NCBI RefSeq assembly: GCF_000423185.1
Contig: NZ_AUHM01000041.1
Span: forward strand, 1 to 58,707
Direction of reading: 5' to 3'
Length of the DNA: 58,707 nt
Origin: Inquilinus limosus DSM 16000
GTDB taxonomy: Bacteria; Pseudomonadota; Alphaproteobacteria; DSM-16000; Inquilinaceae
Under the pieces are notes generated by a model, which saw nothing but the letters and a program-made list of their open reading frames with translations, ran no database searches and was not told where the DNA came from. The translations under genes were made by a program, and so were the position numbers. This document shows, in pieces, positions 16,855 to 25,886 of this stretch (the stretch's first letter is position 1; each line of letters begins with the position of its first letter).

Positions 16855-17931
16855 TCAGGCGCTCTTCTTCCGGACGCTGCGCAAGGCCGAAGGCCGGACC
16901 CTGTCCAGGGCCGCCCGCGGCGGGGCGGCGACCGAGGCGCGCTCGACCACCCGGCAGGGGAGCACGGCGTGGACGATCTCGGCCTCGCCCTCGATCTCGG
17001 CCTGCAGCAGGCGCATCGCCTGCACGCCCATGTCGTAGCGCGGCTTGTCGACCGTGGTCAGGCCGGGATCGGTGAAGCCGCCGGCCTCGACCCCGTCCAT
17101 ACCGATGATCGAGACGTCGCGCGGGCAGGACAGGCCGGCGGCGCGGGCCGCCAGGATGGCGCCGACCGCCATCAGGTCGTTGGCGGCGAAGACCGCGGTC
17201 ATCCGCCGGCCCTCCCGTTCGATCAGCCGGCGCATCGCCGCCTGGCCGGAATCCGCCGTGTAGTCGCCCTCGTCCATCGGCAGGGAGGCGCGGTCGAAGC
17301 CGTGGCGCTGCCAGTGCTCCTGCGCCTCGGTGACGAAGCGGGTGCGGGCGACGCGGCGGTCGCGGCCGTTGATCAGGCCGATATGGCGATGGCCGGCGGC
17401 GATCAGATAGTCGAGCGCCAGCCGCACGCCCTGGGCCACGTCGCTGCGCACGCTGGAGAATTCGGGGAAGCGCTCGCCGGAGGAGCCGATCACCACCACC
17501 GGCGCCTCGGTCTGGCGCAGCAAATCGCGGTCGTCGGTCGCCGGGTTCAGGATGATCCCGTCGACCCGGGCCTGGCGCAGCGCCTGCAGGTGCCGGCGCT
17601 CCCGCTCCGCATCCCAGTCGGAGCTGAAGATCAGCACCGACCGCTTCTCGGCTTCCGCCTGGTCCTGGGCGCCGCGGGCGAGATCGGCCCAGAACGGGTT
17701 GGAGATGTCGGGGATGACGAGGCCGAGCATGCGGCTGCGCCCGGTGCGCAGGCCGAAGGCCAGGTGGTTGCGCTCGTAGCCCGACTGGCGGACCGCCTCC
17801 TCCACCCGCCTGCGGGTCTCGGCATGCACCGCGCCGACGCCGGACAGGACGCGCGCCACGGTCGTCTTCGACACGCCGGACAGGCGGGCGACGTCGATGA
17901 TCGTGGGCTGGCGCTTGCCGTTCAAGGGCAT
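16855..17931 (-). CDS. LacI-family transcriptional regulator
   Basis: 358 residues from ATG 17929-17931, with GGGGGAG immediately before it. A longer frame to 18000 would place the operator inside the gene, so the shorter start is chosen. The helix-turn-helix is at about 10-30 (TIIDVARLSGVSKTTVARVL), followed by the hinge and a periplasmic-binding-like sensor domain (LGLVIPDISNPFWADLARG to FAANDLMAVG and GMDGVEAGGFTDPGLTTV). It should sense the imported sugar or an early product and control the operon of which it is the first gene. A near-palindromic operator lies 42 bp upstream, indicating autoregulation. Confidence 0.94.
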   Translation of the reverse strand: MPLNGKRQPTIIDVARLSGVSKTTVARVLSGVGAVHAETRRRVEEAVRQSGYERNHLAFGLRTGRSRMLGLVIPDISNPFWADLARGAQDQAEAEKRSVLIFSSDWDAERERRHLQALRQARVDGIILNPATDDRDLLRQTEAPVVVIGSSGERFPEFSSVRSDVAQGVRLALDYLIAAGHRHIGLINGRDRRVARTRFVTEAQEHWQRHGFDRASLPMDEGDYTADSGQAAMRRLIEREGRRMTAVFAANDLMAVGAILAARAAGLSCPRDVSIIGMDGVEAGGFTDPGLTTVDKPRYDMGVQAMRLLQAEIEGEAEIVHAVLPCRVVERASVAAPPRAALDRVRPSALRSVRKKSA

Positions 17932-17972
17932 CTCCCCCGGTGAAGCCGCTGTCCCTCTCGGACAGGTTGTTG

Positions 17973-17986
17973 TGGGAACGTTACCA
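17973..17986. promoter_or_regulatory. LacI-type operator upstream of lacI
   Basis: TGGGAACGTTACCA, an almost perfect palindrome around the central CG with 13 of 14 bases shared with 16793-16806. It is 42 bp upstream of the regulator start, in the expected promoter-proximal position. The binding protein is inferred to be the adjacent LacI-family regulator. Confidence 0.65.
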
Positions 17987-18428
17987 ATTCCCCTCTCCAC
18001 CCGTCAAGCGAGCATTGCCGGCGGCGATCATGCCGCAATCGTTCCGGATCTGGAAGGACTCTCTTCCCACCACGGAAAGAATCTGCAGCGGGACGGAACC
18101 GGAGCGCGCCGCCGCTATTGAGGCTGATGAGGTCGTGATGCGGGCGCTGTTCCGTCGCGATCGGCCTCGCCGGTTCCCGAAGGCCAGCGGACGCAGCCGC
18201 CTCGGTGCGCCCCGCCGTAGACAGGAAGAAATACTTCGGATGCAGGCGAAGCGATTTCTTTTGCCAGACAATAATTTGTGCACGAACGACGCGTGAATAT
18301 CGGAGCCGGACAGGGAAGCAAGATCGTTTCAATTTACAAGACATTCACATTTGTTGGCCGAAATCACAGTGCAGGTCCCGACGAAAGAGGCATAATGGCT
18401 CTAATACTAAAGTCGGAGGTGGTGGAGG
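17987..18428. other. intergenic region between divergent lacI operon and trehalose genes
   Basis: About 440 bp with no convincing gene; short frames here lack ribosome sites and family resemblance. It must contain the promoters for the leftward lacI operon and for the rightward DUF2934-treZ-treY-glgX cluster. The right half (18220-18420) is noticeably more AT-rich than its surroundings. I cannot place the -10/-35 boxes with confidence. Confidence 0.55.
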
Positions 18429-18626
18429 ATGAGCGACCGAGAGGAACGGATCCGCCGGCGCGCCTACGAGATCTGGGAGGCGCTGGGCCGGCCCGAAGGC
18501 GGGCAGCAGGAGCACTGGGCCCGGGCCGAGGCCGAGATCCTGGCCGAGGAGAGCGAAGGCACCGACAGCGTGCCGGAAGGCGCCGAGGAGCTGAACCCGG
18601 ATGTCCCAGCACCGAAGCGCCGCTAA
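18429..18626 (+). CDS. DUF2934 small protein
   Basis: 65 residues: MSDREERIRRRAYEIWEALGRPEGGQQEHWARAEAEI and so on. The RIRRRAYEIWE-x-GRPEG-x-x-x-HW-x-x-A core is the DUF2934 family, short cytoplasmic helical proteins common next to glycogen/trehalose genes in alphaproteobacteria; function unknown. GGAGG nine bases upstream supports ATG 18429. Its 3' end overlaps the first codons assigned to treZ by 26 bases, so it is probably the leader gene of the operon. Confidence 0.85.
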   Translation: MSDREERIRRRAYEIWEALGRPEGGQQEHWARAEAEILAEESEGTDSVPEGAEELNPDVPAPKRR

Positions 18627-20508
18627 GCGGCGGCGGCAGCCGCCGGTTCCGGCCGGGCACAGGATCCTGCCGGCCGGCCCTCGCCGCTGGGGCGCGGCGG
18701 AGTCCGCCCGGTCGCGCCACGCCATGCCCTTCGGCGCCGACCTGCGCCCGGACGGCAGCACGCGCTTCCGCCTGTGGGCCCCCGACGCCGGGGCCGTGAC
18801 CCTGCTGCTCGGGCAGGACAACGCCCCCCTGCCGCTCGAGCGGCTGGACGACGGCTGGTTCGGCCGCACGGTGGCGGGGGTGCCGGCGGGCACGCCCTAT
18901 CGCTACCGGCTGGCCGACGGCGCCGAGGTGCCGGACCCGGCCTCGCGCGCCCAGCAGGGCGGCCCCTTCGCCCCGTCCCTGGTCTGCGACCCGCACGCCT
19001 ATGACTGGCAGGCGCAGAGCTGGCGCGGACGGCCCTGGCACGAGGCGGTGATCTACGAGCTGCATTGCGGCGCCATCGGCCGGCCCGGCGGCTTCGCGGC
19101 GGTGGAGCGGCGGCTCGACCATCTCGCCGGCCTCGGCGTCACCGCGGTCGAGCTGATGCCGGTCGCCGACTTCGCCGGGTCGCGCGGCTGGGGCTATGAC
19201 GGGGTGCTGCCCTTCGCCCCCGCCTCCGTCTACGGCGCGCCGGACGACCTCAAGCGCCTGGTCGACGCGGCGCACCAGCGCGGGCTGATGATGCTGCTGG
19301 ACGTCGTCTACAACCATTTCGGCCCGGCCGGGAACTTCCTGCCGCTCTACGCCTCCTCCTTCTTCGACCCCGCCCGGCCCACGCCCTGGGGCCCGGCGAT
19401 CGACTTCCGCCGGCCGGAGGTGCGCGCCTTCTTCCGCCACAACGCGCTCTACTGGCTGGAGGAGTTCCGCTTCGACGGGCTGCGCCTCGACGCCGTGCAC
19501 GCGATCCAGGATGGCAGCCGGCCGGACATCCTGACCGAGATCGCCGACGCCCTCCGCGCCGCCTTCCCCGATCGGCACGTCCATCTGGTGCTGGAGAACG
19601 ACCTGAACGAGGCGCGGCGTCTCGCCGGCACGCCCGGCCCGCAGGGACGCTACGACGCGCAGTGGAACGACGACTTCCACCACGCCGCCCATGTCGCCCT
19701 CACCGGCGAGGACGACGGCTACTACGCCGACTATGCCGATGCCCCGGTGCCGCGCCTCGGCCGCGCCCTGTCCGAAGGCTTCGTCTACCAGGGCGACTGG
19801 TCGGAGCGGCGGAAGGCGACCCGCGGCGAGCCCTGTTCGCACCTGCCGCCGACCGCCTTCGTCAACTTCCTGCAGAACCACGACCAGATCGGCAACCGCG
19901 CCCTCGGCGACCGGCTGACCGCCCTGGCCGAGCCGGCGGCGGTCGAGGCGATGGCCGCGGTGCTGCTGCTGGCCCCGCAGATCCCGTTGCTGTTCATGGG
20001 CGAGGAATGGGGCAGCCGTCAGCCCTTCCCCTTCTTCTGCGACTTCGAGGGCGAGCTGGCGGATGCGGTGCGCCGCGGCCGGCGCGAGGAGTTCGCGCAG
20101 TTCGCCGGCTTCGCCGACGCCGCCGAGACCCTGCCCGACGCGCTCGACCCCGCCACCTTCGAGGCCGCCGTGCTGCAGCCGGAGGAGAGCGATCCCCTGG
20201 CCGCGCGGCGGCTCGGCCTGATGCGCCGGCTGCTGGAGATCCGCCACCGCGCGGTGGTGCCGCTGCTGGCGGCACGGCGGGTCGGCCCCGGCATCGACCG
20301 CAGCCGCGGCCGCATGCTGGACGTCGCCTGGATGCTGAACGGCGGCGGCTGGCTGCGCATCGTCGCCCATCTCGCGCCCGGCAAGGCCCCGGCCTGGGAG
20401 GCGCCGTCCGGCGAGATCCTGTTCGAGAGCGCGCCCGGCCTCGCCGCCGCCCTGGCCGAAGGCGCCGAGGGCTGGGGCGCGGTCGTGACGCTGGAGCCGG
20501 CGGCATGA
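18601..20508 (+). CDS. treZ: malto-oligosyltrehalose trehalohydrolase
   Basis: 635 residues from ATG 18601. The family core begins at RHAMPFGADLRPDGSTRFRLWAP (about 39), so about 35 N-terminal residues may be spurious; ATG 18724 is the only later in-frame ATG near it but would remove the conserved RHA. A CBM48-like N-domain is followed by a GH13 barrel with LDVVYNHFGPAGN, GLRLDAVHAI (nucleophile near 296), LVLENDLNEA (acid near 331) and LQNHDQIGNRA (near 427). It releases trehalose from maltooligosyl-trehalose made by TreY. The ATGA overlap with treY shows translational coupling. Confidence 0.93.
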   Translation: MSQHRSAAKRRRQPPVPAGHRILPAGPRRWGAAESARSRHAMPFGADLRPDGSTRFRLWAPDAGAVTLLLGQDNAPLPLERLDDGWFGRTVAGVPAGTPYRYRLADGAEVPDPASRAQQGGPFAPSLVCDPHAYDWQAQSWRGRPWHEAVIYELHCGAIGRPGGFAAVERRLDHLAGLGVTAVELMPVADFAGSRGWGYDGVLPFAPASVYGAPDDLKRLVDAAHQRGLMMLLDVVYNHFGPAGNFLPLYASSFFDPARPTPWGPAIDFRRPEVRAFFRHNALYWLEEFRFDGLRLDAVHAIQDGSRPDILTEIADALRAAFPDRHVHLVLENDLNEARRLAGTPGPQGRYDAQWNDDFHHAAHVALTGEDDGYYADYADAPVPRLGRALSEGFVYQGDWSERRKATRGEPCSHLPPTAFVNFLQNHDQIGNRALGDRLTALAEPAAVEAMAAVLLLAPQIPLLFMGEEWGSRQPFPFFCDFEGELADAVRRGRREEFAQFAGFADAAETLPDALDPATFEAAVLQPEESDPLAARRLGLMRRLLEIRHRAVVPLLAARRVGPGIDRSRGRMLDVAWMLNGGGWLRIVAHLAPGKAPAWEAPSGEILFESAPGLAAALAEGAEGWGAVVTLEPAA

Positions 20509-23069
20509 CGGCGATGGCCGGGCCGCCGCCCCGCGCCACCGCGCGGCTGCAGTTCCATTCCGGCTTCACGCTGGACGACGCCCGCGCCGTCCTGCCCTAT
20601 CTCGCCCGGCTCGGCATCAGCCATGTCTACGCCTCGCCGCTGCTGGCCGCCCGGCCGGGCTCGGTCCACGGCTACGACGTGACCGACCCGACCCGGATCG
20701 ACCCGGAGCGCGGCGGTGAGGACGGCTTCGCCCGCTTCGCCGAGGCGCTGCGGGCGCACGGGCTGGGGCTGATCCTCGACATCGTGCCGAACCACATGGC
20801 GGCCAGCCCGGACCACAACCTTTGGTGGCGCGACGTGCTGGAGCACGGCCGGGCCAGCCCGCACGCCGCCGTCTTCGACATCGACTGGGACGCGCCGGCC
20901 CATCCCGGCCGGGTGCTGCTGCCGATCCTCGGGCGCCCCTATCGCGAGGCGCTGCACGCCGGCGAGATCGGCCTGCGCTACGACGAGGCGACCGGCCGCT
21001 TTGCCGTGACGGTGCCCGGGCATACCCTGCCCATGGCCCCCGGCACCGTGGCGATCGGCGCCGCGATCGAGCACAGCGTGCCGGACGAGATGCACAACAT
21101 GCTCGAGCAGCAGCATTACCGCCTGGCGCATTGGCGGGTCGCGGCGTCCGGGATCAACTACCGCCGCTTCTTCGACATCGACGACCTGGTGGCGGTGCGG
21201 GTCGAGGATCCGGCCGTGTTCGACGCCACCCATGGCCGCATCCTCGCCGCCGTCGCCGCCGGCCAGGTCCAGGGCCTGCGCATCGACCACATCGACGGGC
21301 TGGCCGACCCGGCCGGCTACCTGGCCCGGCTGCGCCGCGCGGTCGACGCCGTCCGCCCCGCCGGCACGCCCTTCGCCATCTGGGTCGAGAAGATCCTGGC
21401 CGAGGGCGAGGAGCTGCCCACCGGCTGGCCGGTCGACGGCACCACCGGCTACGAGGTCGCCAACCTCCTCCACGCGCTGCAGCTTGACCCCGCCGCCGCC
21501 GGGCCGGTCCGCGCCGCCTATGCCCGCTTCACCGGCGACCGCGGCACCATGGCGGACACCGTCCGGCACTGCCGCCGCGCCGTGATCGAGGCCAGCCTGG
21601 CCGCCCCCTTCGAGGCGCTGGTCGACGCCGTCGACCGGCTGGCCCGCTCCGGCTGGGTCGACGGCAACAACGCCCGCACCGCGATCCGCGTGACCCGACC
21701 CGCGATCCGCGAGGCGTTGGCCGCGGTGATCGAGCGCCTCCCGGCCTATCGCGGCTATCTCGGCGGCAGCGGCGACGGCACGGCCTTCGGCCTCGAGGCC
21801 GCGATCGGCGCCGCCCGCGCCGCCCTGCCGGCGACGAGCTGGCAGGCGCTGACGCTGGTGGCGGAGCTCGCCACCGGCCGCGTCCCATGCGAGGAGGCCG
21901 CCGGGATCCTCTGCCGCTTCCAGCAGCTGACCGGCGCCGTCGCGGCCAAGGCGGTGGAGGACACCGCCTTCTACCGCCACGTCCCGCTGGTTTCGCTGAA
22001 CGAGGTCGGCGGCTGGCCCGAGCGCTTCGGGATCGACCCGGCGGAATTCCACGCCATCTTCGCCCGCCGCCGGCGCGACTGGCCAGACGCGCTGTCGGCG
22101 CTGTCGACCCACGACCACAAGCGCGGCGCCGATGTCCGCGCCCGCCTCGCGGCGCTGAGCGAGCTGCCGGCGGAGTGGGAGGCCGGCCTCGACGCCTGGT
22201 CCGCCCTGCTGGCCCCGCATCGCGGCGGCGGCGCCGACCGCCCGGTGCCCAGCCGCCGGCACGAGCACCTGTTCTACCAGACCGTGATCGGCACCTGGCC
22301 GGCCGGCGGCCCGGACGCGGCCTATGCCGGCCGGATCGCGGCCTACCTGCGGAAGGCGGCGCGCGAGGGCAAGGACGAGACCAGCTGGACCGATCCGGAC
22401 GAGGCCTATGAGGCCGGGCTGGAGCGCTTCGTCCGCGCCGCCCTGGACCCGGCCGGCCCCTTCGTGGCCGCGGTCGCGCCCTTCGCCGAACGGGTCACCC
22501 GCATCGGCGCGGTCAATGGCCTGGCCCAGCTGGCCATGCAGATGACCCTGCCCGGCGTGCCCGACCTGTATCAGGGCACCGAGGGCTGGGACCTGTCGCT
22601 GGTTGACCCGGACAACCGCCGCCCGGTCGACTGGGCCTGGCTGACGGAGCGGTTCGACAGCGTGGCCGGGGCCGATCCCGCCGAGCTGGCGGCGTCCTGG
22701 CCGGATGGCCGGATCAAGCACTGGCTGACGGAGCGCCTGCTCCGCCTGCGCCGCGAGGACCCGGCCCTGTTCGCCCGCGGCGACTATGCCCCGGTGCCGG
22801 CGCAGGGCCCGGCGGCCGAGCATGTCGTGGCCTGGCGCCGGTCGCTGGACGGGCGGCACCTGGTCGTCGCCGTGCCGCGGCTCGTCGCCGGCAAGCTGAA
22901 CGGGGCGCTGGGCCTGGCCGGCTTCGACGGCACGGCGCTGGCGCTGCCGGACGGAATGGATGCCGGGGGTGAAGTGCGAGGGGGTGTGGGCAGCCGGGTC
23001 GATCTCGGCCCCGTCTTCGGCCGGCTGCCGGTGTTGCTGCAACGTGGTGGAGGTCGCGATGGTCAATAG
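20505..23069 (+). CDS. treY: malto-oligosyltrehalose synthase
   Basis: 854 residues, a typical TreY length (a longer frame from 19662 is antiphase read-through of treZ). It is a GH13 enzyme that turns the reducing-end alpha-1,4 bond of a maltodextrin into the alpha-1,1 bond of trehalose. Visible motifs: SHVYASPLLAARPGSVHGYDV, LILDIVPNHMA, GLRIDHIDGLADP (nucleophile near 260), IWVEKILAEGEELP (acid near 294) and STHDHKRGADVRARL (near 537). The ATG lies in the ATGA overlap with treZ; the end overlaps the next gene by 11 bases. With TreZ it makes trehalose for osmoprotection. Confidence 0.95.
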   Translation: MTAMAGPPPRATARLQFHSGFTLDDARAVLPYLARLGISHVYASPLLAARPGSVHGYDVTDPTRIDPERGGEDGFARFAEALRAHGLGLILDIVPNHMAASPDHNLWWRDVLEHGRASPHAAVFDIDWDAPAHPGRVLLPILGRPYREALHAGEIGLRYDEATGRFAVTVPGHTLPMAPGTVAIGAAIEHSVPDEMHNMLEQQHYRLAHWRVAASGINYRRFFDIDDLVAVRVEDPAVFDATHGRILAAVAAGQVQGLRIDHIDGLADPAGYLARLRRAVDAVRPAGTPFAIWVEKILAEGEELPTGWPVDGTTGYEVANLLHALQLDPAAAGPVRAAYARFTGDRGTMADTVRHCRRAVIEASLAAPFEALVDAVDRLARSGWVDGNNARTAIRVTRPAIREALAAVIERLPAYRGYLGGSGDGTAFGLEAAIGAARAALPATSWQALTLVAELATGRVPCEEAAGILCRFQQLTGAVAAKAVEDTAFYRHVPLVSLNEVGGWPERFGIDPAEFHAIFARRRRDWPDALSALSTHDHKRGADVRARLAALSELPAEWEAGLDAWSALLAPHRGGGADRPVPSRRHEHLFYQTVIGTWPAGGPDAAYAGRIAAYLRKAAREGKDETSWTDPDEAYEAGLERFVRAALDPAGPFVAAVAPFAERVTRIGAVNGLAQLAMQMTLPGVPDLYQGTEGWDLSLVDPDNRRPVDWAWLTERFDSVAGADPAELAASWPDGRIKHWLTERLLRLRREDPALFARGDYAPVPAQGPAAEHVVAWRRSLDGRHLVVAVPRLVAGKLNGALGLAGFDGTALALPDGMDAGGEVRGGVGSRVDLGPVFGRLPVLLQRGGGRDGQ

Positions 23070-23592
23070 AGTGCTGCGCCTGATCTCGAACCCCGGCCTG
23101 GCGCGCGGTGGACATGGCCTCCCGCTGTCCCCCACCCACAGCCCCGACGAGCCGCAGCGGGAGCATTTCGAGCGGCTGGGCCTGTCGGTCACCGCCACCG
23201 GCCCCGACCGGGTCGAGCTGACCGGCTGCTTCGCCGAACGTGTCGACATCCGCGCCGTCGCCCGCCCGCCGCATGACGAGGAGGAGCCGGCCCCGGTGGT
23301 CTGGGACGTGCTGGGCCACTGGCGCAAGCGCCGGCGGCTCTGCCTGTGCCCGACCGATGTCGACGAATGGCTCGGCCTGCGCCCGGTCGACGCCTTCGCC
23401 CTTTTGCGCGGCCTGCGGAACGATGCGCTGGCCGAGGCGTTGGGACCGACGGCGGCCACCGACGTGTTCGACTGGCGCGGCCACCGCGTGCTGAACCCGT
23501 TCCGCGACCGCTTCGGCAACGAGACCAGCCCGGCCAGCGAATACGGGGCGGACTACCGGCTGTGGCGGGCCCGCTGGCGGGACGCGCTGTGA
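23059..23592 (+). CDS. unknown protein encoded between treY and glgX
   Basis: 177 residues from ATG 23059, preceded by GGAGG and overlapping the treY stop by 11 bases. I do not recognise the family. It is soluble, with no signal peptide or membrane segment; the N-half is polar (LSPTHSPDEPQREHFERLG), a middle segment reads VVWDVLGHWRKRRRLCLCPTDVDEWLGLRPVDAF, and the C-end has HRVLNPFRDRFGNETSPASEYGADYRLWRARW. The coupling to treY and the Trp/Arg-rich, cytosolic character suggest a role tied to alpha-glucan metabolism, but no function can be assigned. An upstream ATG at 22960 lies inside treY and is rejected. Confidence 0.75.
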   Translation: MVNRVLRLISNPGLARGGHGLPLSPTHSPDEPQREHFERLGLSVTATGPDRVELTGCFAERVDIRAVARPPHDEEEPAPVVWDVLGHWRKRRRLCLCPTDVDEWLGLRPVDAFALLRGLRNDALAEALGPTAATDVFDWRGHRVLNPFRDRFGNETSPASEYGADYRLWRARWRDAL

Positions 23593-23660
23593 CGGGCGGC
23601 GAAACCCGTCGGCTGCTTCGCCGGATCGGGCGATCGGCGCGGACGCCAGAGCAGATAGCC

Positions 23661-23678
23661 TCTCCCGCAAGCGGGAGA
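23661..23678. repeat. partial 'cctctcccgc' palindromic repeat
   Basis: TCTCCCGC-AA-GCGGGAGA, an 18-bp palindrome in the gap before glgX. It is the core of the dispersed CCTCTCCCGCTTGCGGGAGAGG element seen complete at 58341 and split at 28895/29037. Confidence 0.65.
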
Positions 23679-23741
23679 AGCAATTGAACCGTACCGGGGA
23701 CATCCGTGAACAGGATTGGGGCGGAGCTGGAAGGGAAGCGG

Positions 23742-25877
23742 ATGAGGAAACCGGTACGCCCCGCCGTGCGGGTGCTGGAGGGGCAGCCCTTCCCGCTCGG
23801 CGCCACCTGGGACGGGCTGGGCGTGAACTTCGCCCTGTTCTCGGCCAATGCGACCCGGGTCGAGCTGTGCCTGTTCGACGACGAGGGCAAGCGCGAGACC
23901 GCCCGGGTCGAGCTGCCGGAATACACCGACGAGGTCTGGCACGGCTACCTGCCCGACGCCCGCCCCGGCACGATCTACGGCTACCGCGTGCACGGCCCCT
24001 GGGAGCCGGCCGCCGGCCACCGCTTCAACCCGAACAAGCTGCTGCTCGACCCCTACGCCAAGCGCCTCCTCGGCCAGCTGGCCTGGGACGACGCCCTGTT
24101 CGGCTACACCATCGGCGCGCCGGAGGAGGACCTGTCCTTCGACACCCGCGACAGCGCCCCCTTCATGCCGAAATGCCGGGTGGTCGACCCCGCCTTCACC
24201 TGGGGCCGCTCGCGCCCGCCCGCGGTCGGCTGGGACCGAACCGTGGTCTACGAGCTGCATGTCCGCGGCTACACCATGCGCCACCCGGCGGTGCGGCGTC
24301 GGCACCGGGGCACCTTCGCCGGGCTGGGCCACCCGGAGGTGGTCGGCCATCTGCGCAGCCTCGGCGTCACCACGGTCGAGCTGATGCCGGTGCACGCCTT
24401 CATCCAGGACCGGCACCTGCTGGACCGCGGCCTGAGCAACTTCTGGGGCTACAACACCATCGGCTTCTTCGCGCCGCACCCGCTCTACTCCGCCACCGGC
24501 GAGACCGCGGAGTTCAAGGAGATGGTGGCACGGCTGCACGACGCCGGGCTCGAGGTCATTCTCGACGTCGTCTACAACCACACGGCCGAGGGCAACGAGC
24601 GCGGCCCCACCCTCTCCTTCAAGGGCATCGACAACGCTTCCTACTACCGGCTGATGCCGCAGGACGGCCGCCACTACATCAACGACACCGGCACCGGGAA
24701 CACGCTGAACCTCAGCCACCAGCGGGTGCTGCAGATGGTGACCGACAGCCTGCGCTACTGGGTCACCGAGATGGGGGTGGACGGCTTCCGCTTCGATCTC
24801 GCCACCATCCTCGGCCGCGAGGCGCACGGCTTCGACGAGGGCGGCGGCTTCCTCGACACCTGCCGCCAGGACCCGGTGCTGGCCGGGGTGAAGCTGATCG
24901 CCGAGCCCTGGGATCTCGGCCCCGGCGGCTACCAGGTCGGCGGCTTCCCGCCGGGCTGGGCGGAGTGGAACGACCGCTTCCGCAACACCGTGCGCGGCTT
25001 CTGGAAGGGCGACGAGGGCAAGGTCGGCGACCTGGCCTCGCGCCTCGCCGCCTCCGGCGACCTGTTCAACCGCCGCGGCCGCAAGCCCTGGGCCAGCGTC
25101 AACTTCGTGACCGCCCATGACGGCTTCACCCTGCACGACCTCGTCTCCTACAACGACCGGCACAACGAGGCCAACGGCGAGGACAACCGCGACGGCCATT
25201 CCGACAACCTGTCCTGGAACCACGGCGCCGAGGGCCCGACCGACGACCCGGCGATCCGCGACCTACGCGAGCGGCAGAAGCGCAACCTCCTGGCCACCCT
25301 CCTCCTGGCCCAGGGCACGCCGATGATCCTGGGCGGCGACGAGTTCGGCCGCACCCAGAAGGGCAACAACAACGCCTATTGCCAGGACAACGAGATCGGC
25401 TGGGTGGATTGGGAGGCGATCGGCGAGGACGGCCGGAAGCTGACCCAGTTCGTGCGCCGGCTGATCGCGCTGCGCCAGCGCTTCCCGGTGCTGCGCCGCA
25501 GCCGCTTCCTGACCGGCCTCTACAACGAGGAGCTGGACGTCAAGGACGTGGCCTGGCTGCGCCCCGACGGGCGGGAGATGGAGAACGGCGACTGGTCCAA
25601 CGGGCAGACAAGGTGCCTGGGCATGCTGATCGACGGCCGCGCCCAGCCCACCGGCATCCGCCGCCGCGGCTCCGAGGCGACGCTATTGCTCCTCCTGAAC
25701 GCCCACCACGAGCCGGTGCCCTTCCTGCTGCCGGAGGTGCCGGATGGCGCCTTCTGGACGGCATTGGTGGATACTGCCGATCCGGAGGCCCCACCCCGCG
25801 GGCGCCTGCCGGCGGGGGAGACCTTCGAGCTGCAGGGCCGGGCGATGGTGCTGCTGTCGGCGCAGACGGGGGTGTGA
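23742..25877 (+). CDS. glgX: glycogen debranching enzyme (isoamylase type)
   Basis: 711 residues from ATG 23742 (GGAAGGGAAG upstream; GTG 23706 is also open). CBM48 at about 15-110 (PFPLGATWDGLGVNFALFSANA), then a GH13_11 barrel: MPVHAFIQD, VILDVVYNHTAEGNERGPT, GFRFDLATILGRE (nucleophile near 351), LIAEPWDLGPGGYQVGGFP (acid near 388) and TAHDGFTLHDLVSYN (near 459). It removes alpha-1,6 branches from limit-digested glycogen, producing linear maltodextrins that TreY and TreZ can convert to trehalose; the cluster therefore links glycogen breakdown with trehalose synthesis. Confidence 0.95.
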   Translation: MRKPVRPAVRVLEGQPFPLGATWDGLGVNFALFSANATRVELCLFDDEGKRETARVELPEYTDEVWHGYLPDARPGTIYGYRVHGPWEPAAGHRFNPNKLLLDPYAKRLLGQLAWDDALFGYTIGAPEEDLSFDTRDSAPFMPKCRVVDPAFTWGRSRPPAVGWDRTVVYELHVRGYTMRHPAVRRRHRGTFAGLGHPEVVGHLRSLGVTTVELMPVHAFIQDRHLLDRGLSNFWGYNTIGFFAPHPLYSATGETAEFKEMVARLHDAGLEVILDVVYNHTAEGNERGPTLSFKGIDNASYYRLMPQDGRHYINDTGTGNTLNLSHQRVLQMVTDSLRYWVTEMGVDGFRFDLATILGREAHGFDEGGGFLDTCRQDPVLAGVKLIAEPWDLGPGGYQVGGFPPGWAEWNDRFRNTVRGFWKGDEGKVGDLASRLAASGDLFNRRGRKPWASVNFVTAHDGFTLHDLVSYNDRHNEANGEDNRDGHSDNLSWNHGAEGPTDDPAIRDLRERQKRNLLATLLLAQGTPMILGGDEFGRTQKGNNNAYCQDNEIGWVDWEAIGEDGRKLTQFVRRLIALRQRFPVLRRSRFLTGLYNEELDVKDVAWLRPDGREMENGDWSNGQTRCLGMLIDGRAQPTGIRRRGSEATLLLLLNAHHEPVPFLLPEVPDGAFWTALVDTADPEAPPRGRLPAGETFELQGRAMVLLSAQTGV

Positions 25878-25886
25878 GATCTTTCG

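Noticed and set aside
17940-18296. 118-residue rightward frame in the lacI upstream region
   Set aside because: Contains the LacI operator and the promoter zone, has no ribosome site and no family resemblance.
20019-23519. 1166-residue open frame antisense to treZ/treY
   Set aside because: High-GC mirror of the true genes in the opposite frame; low-complexity Arg/Gly/Ala composition and no family resemblance, whereas the plus strand carries complete GH13 motifs.
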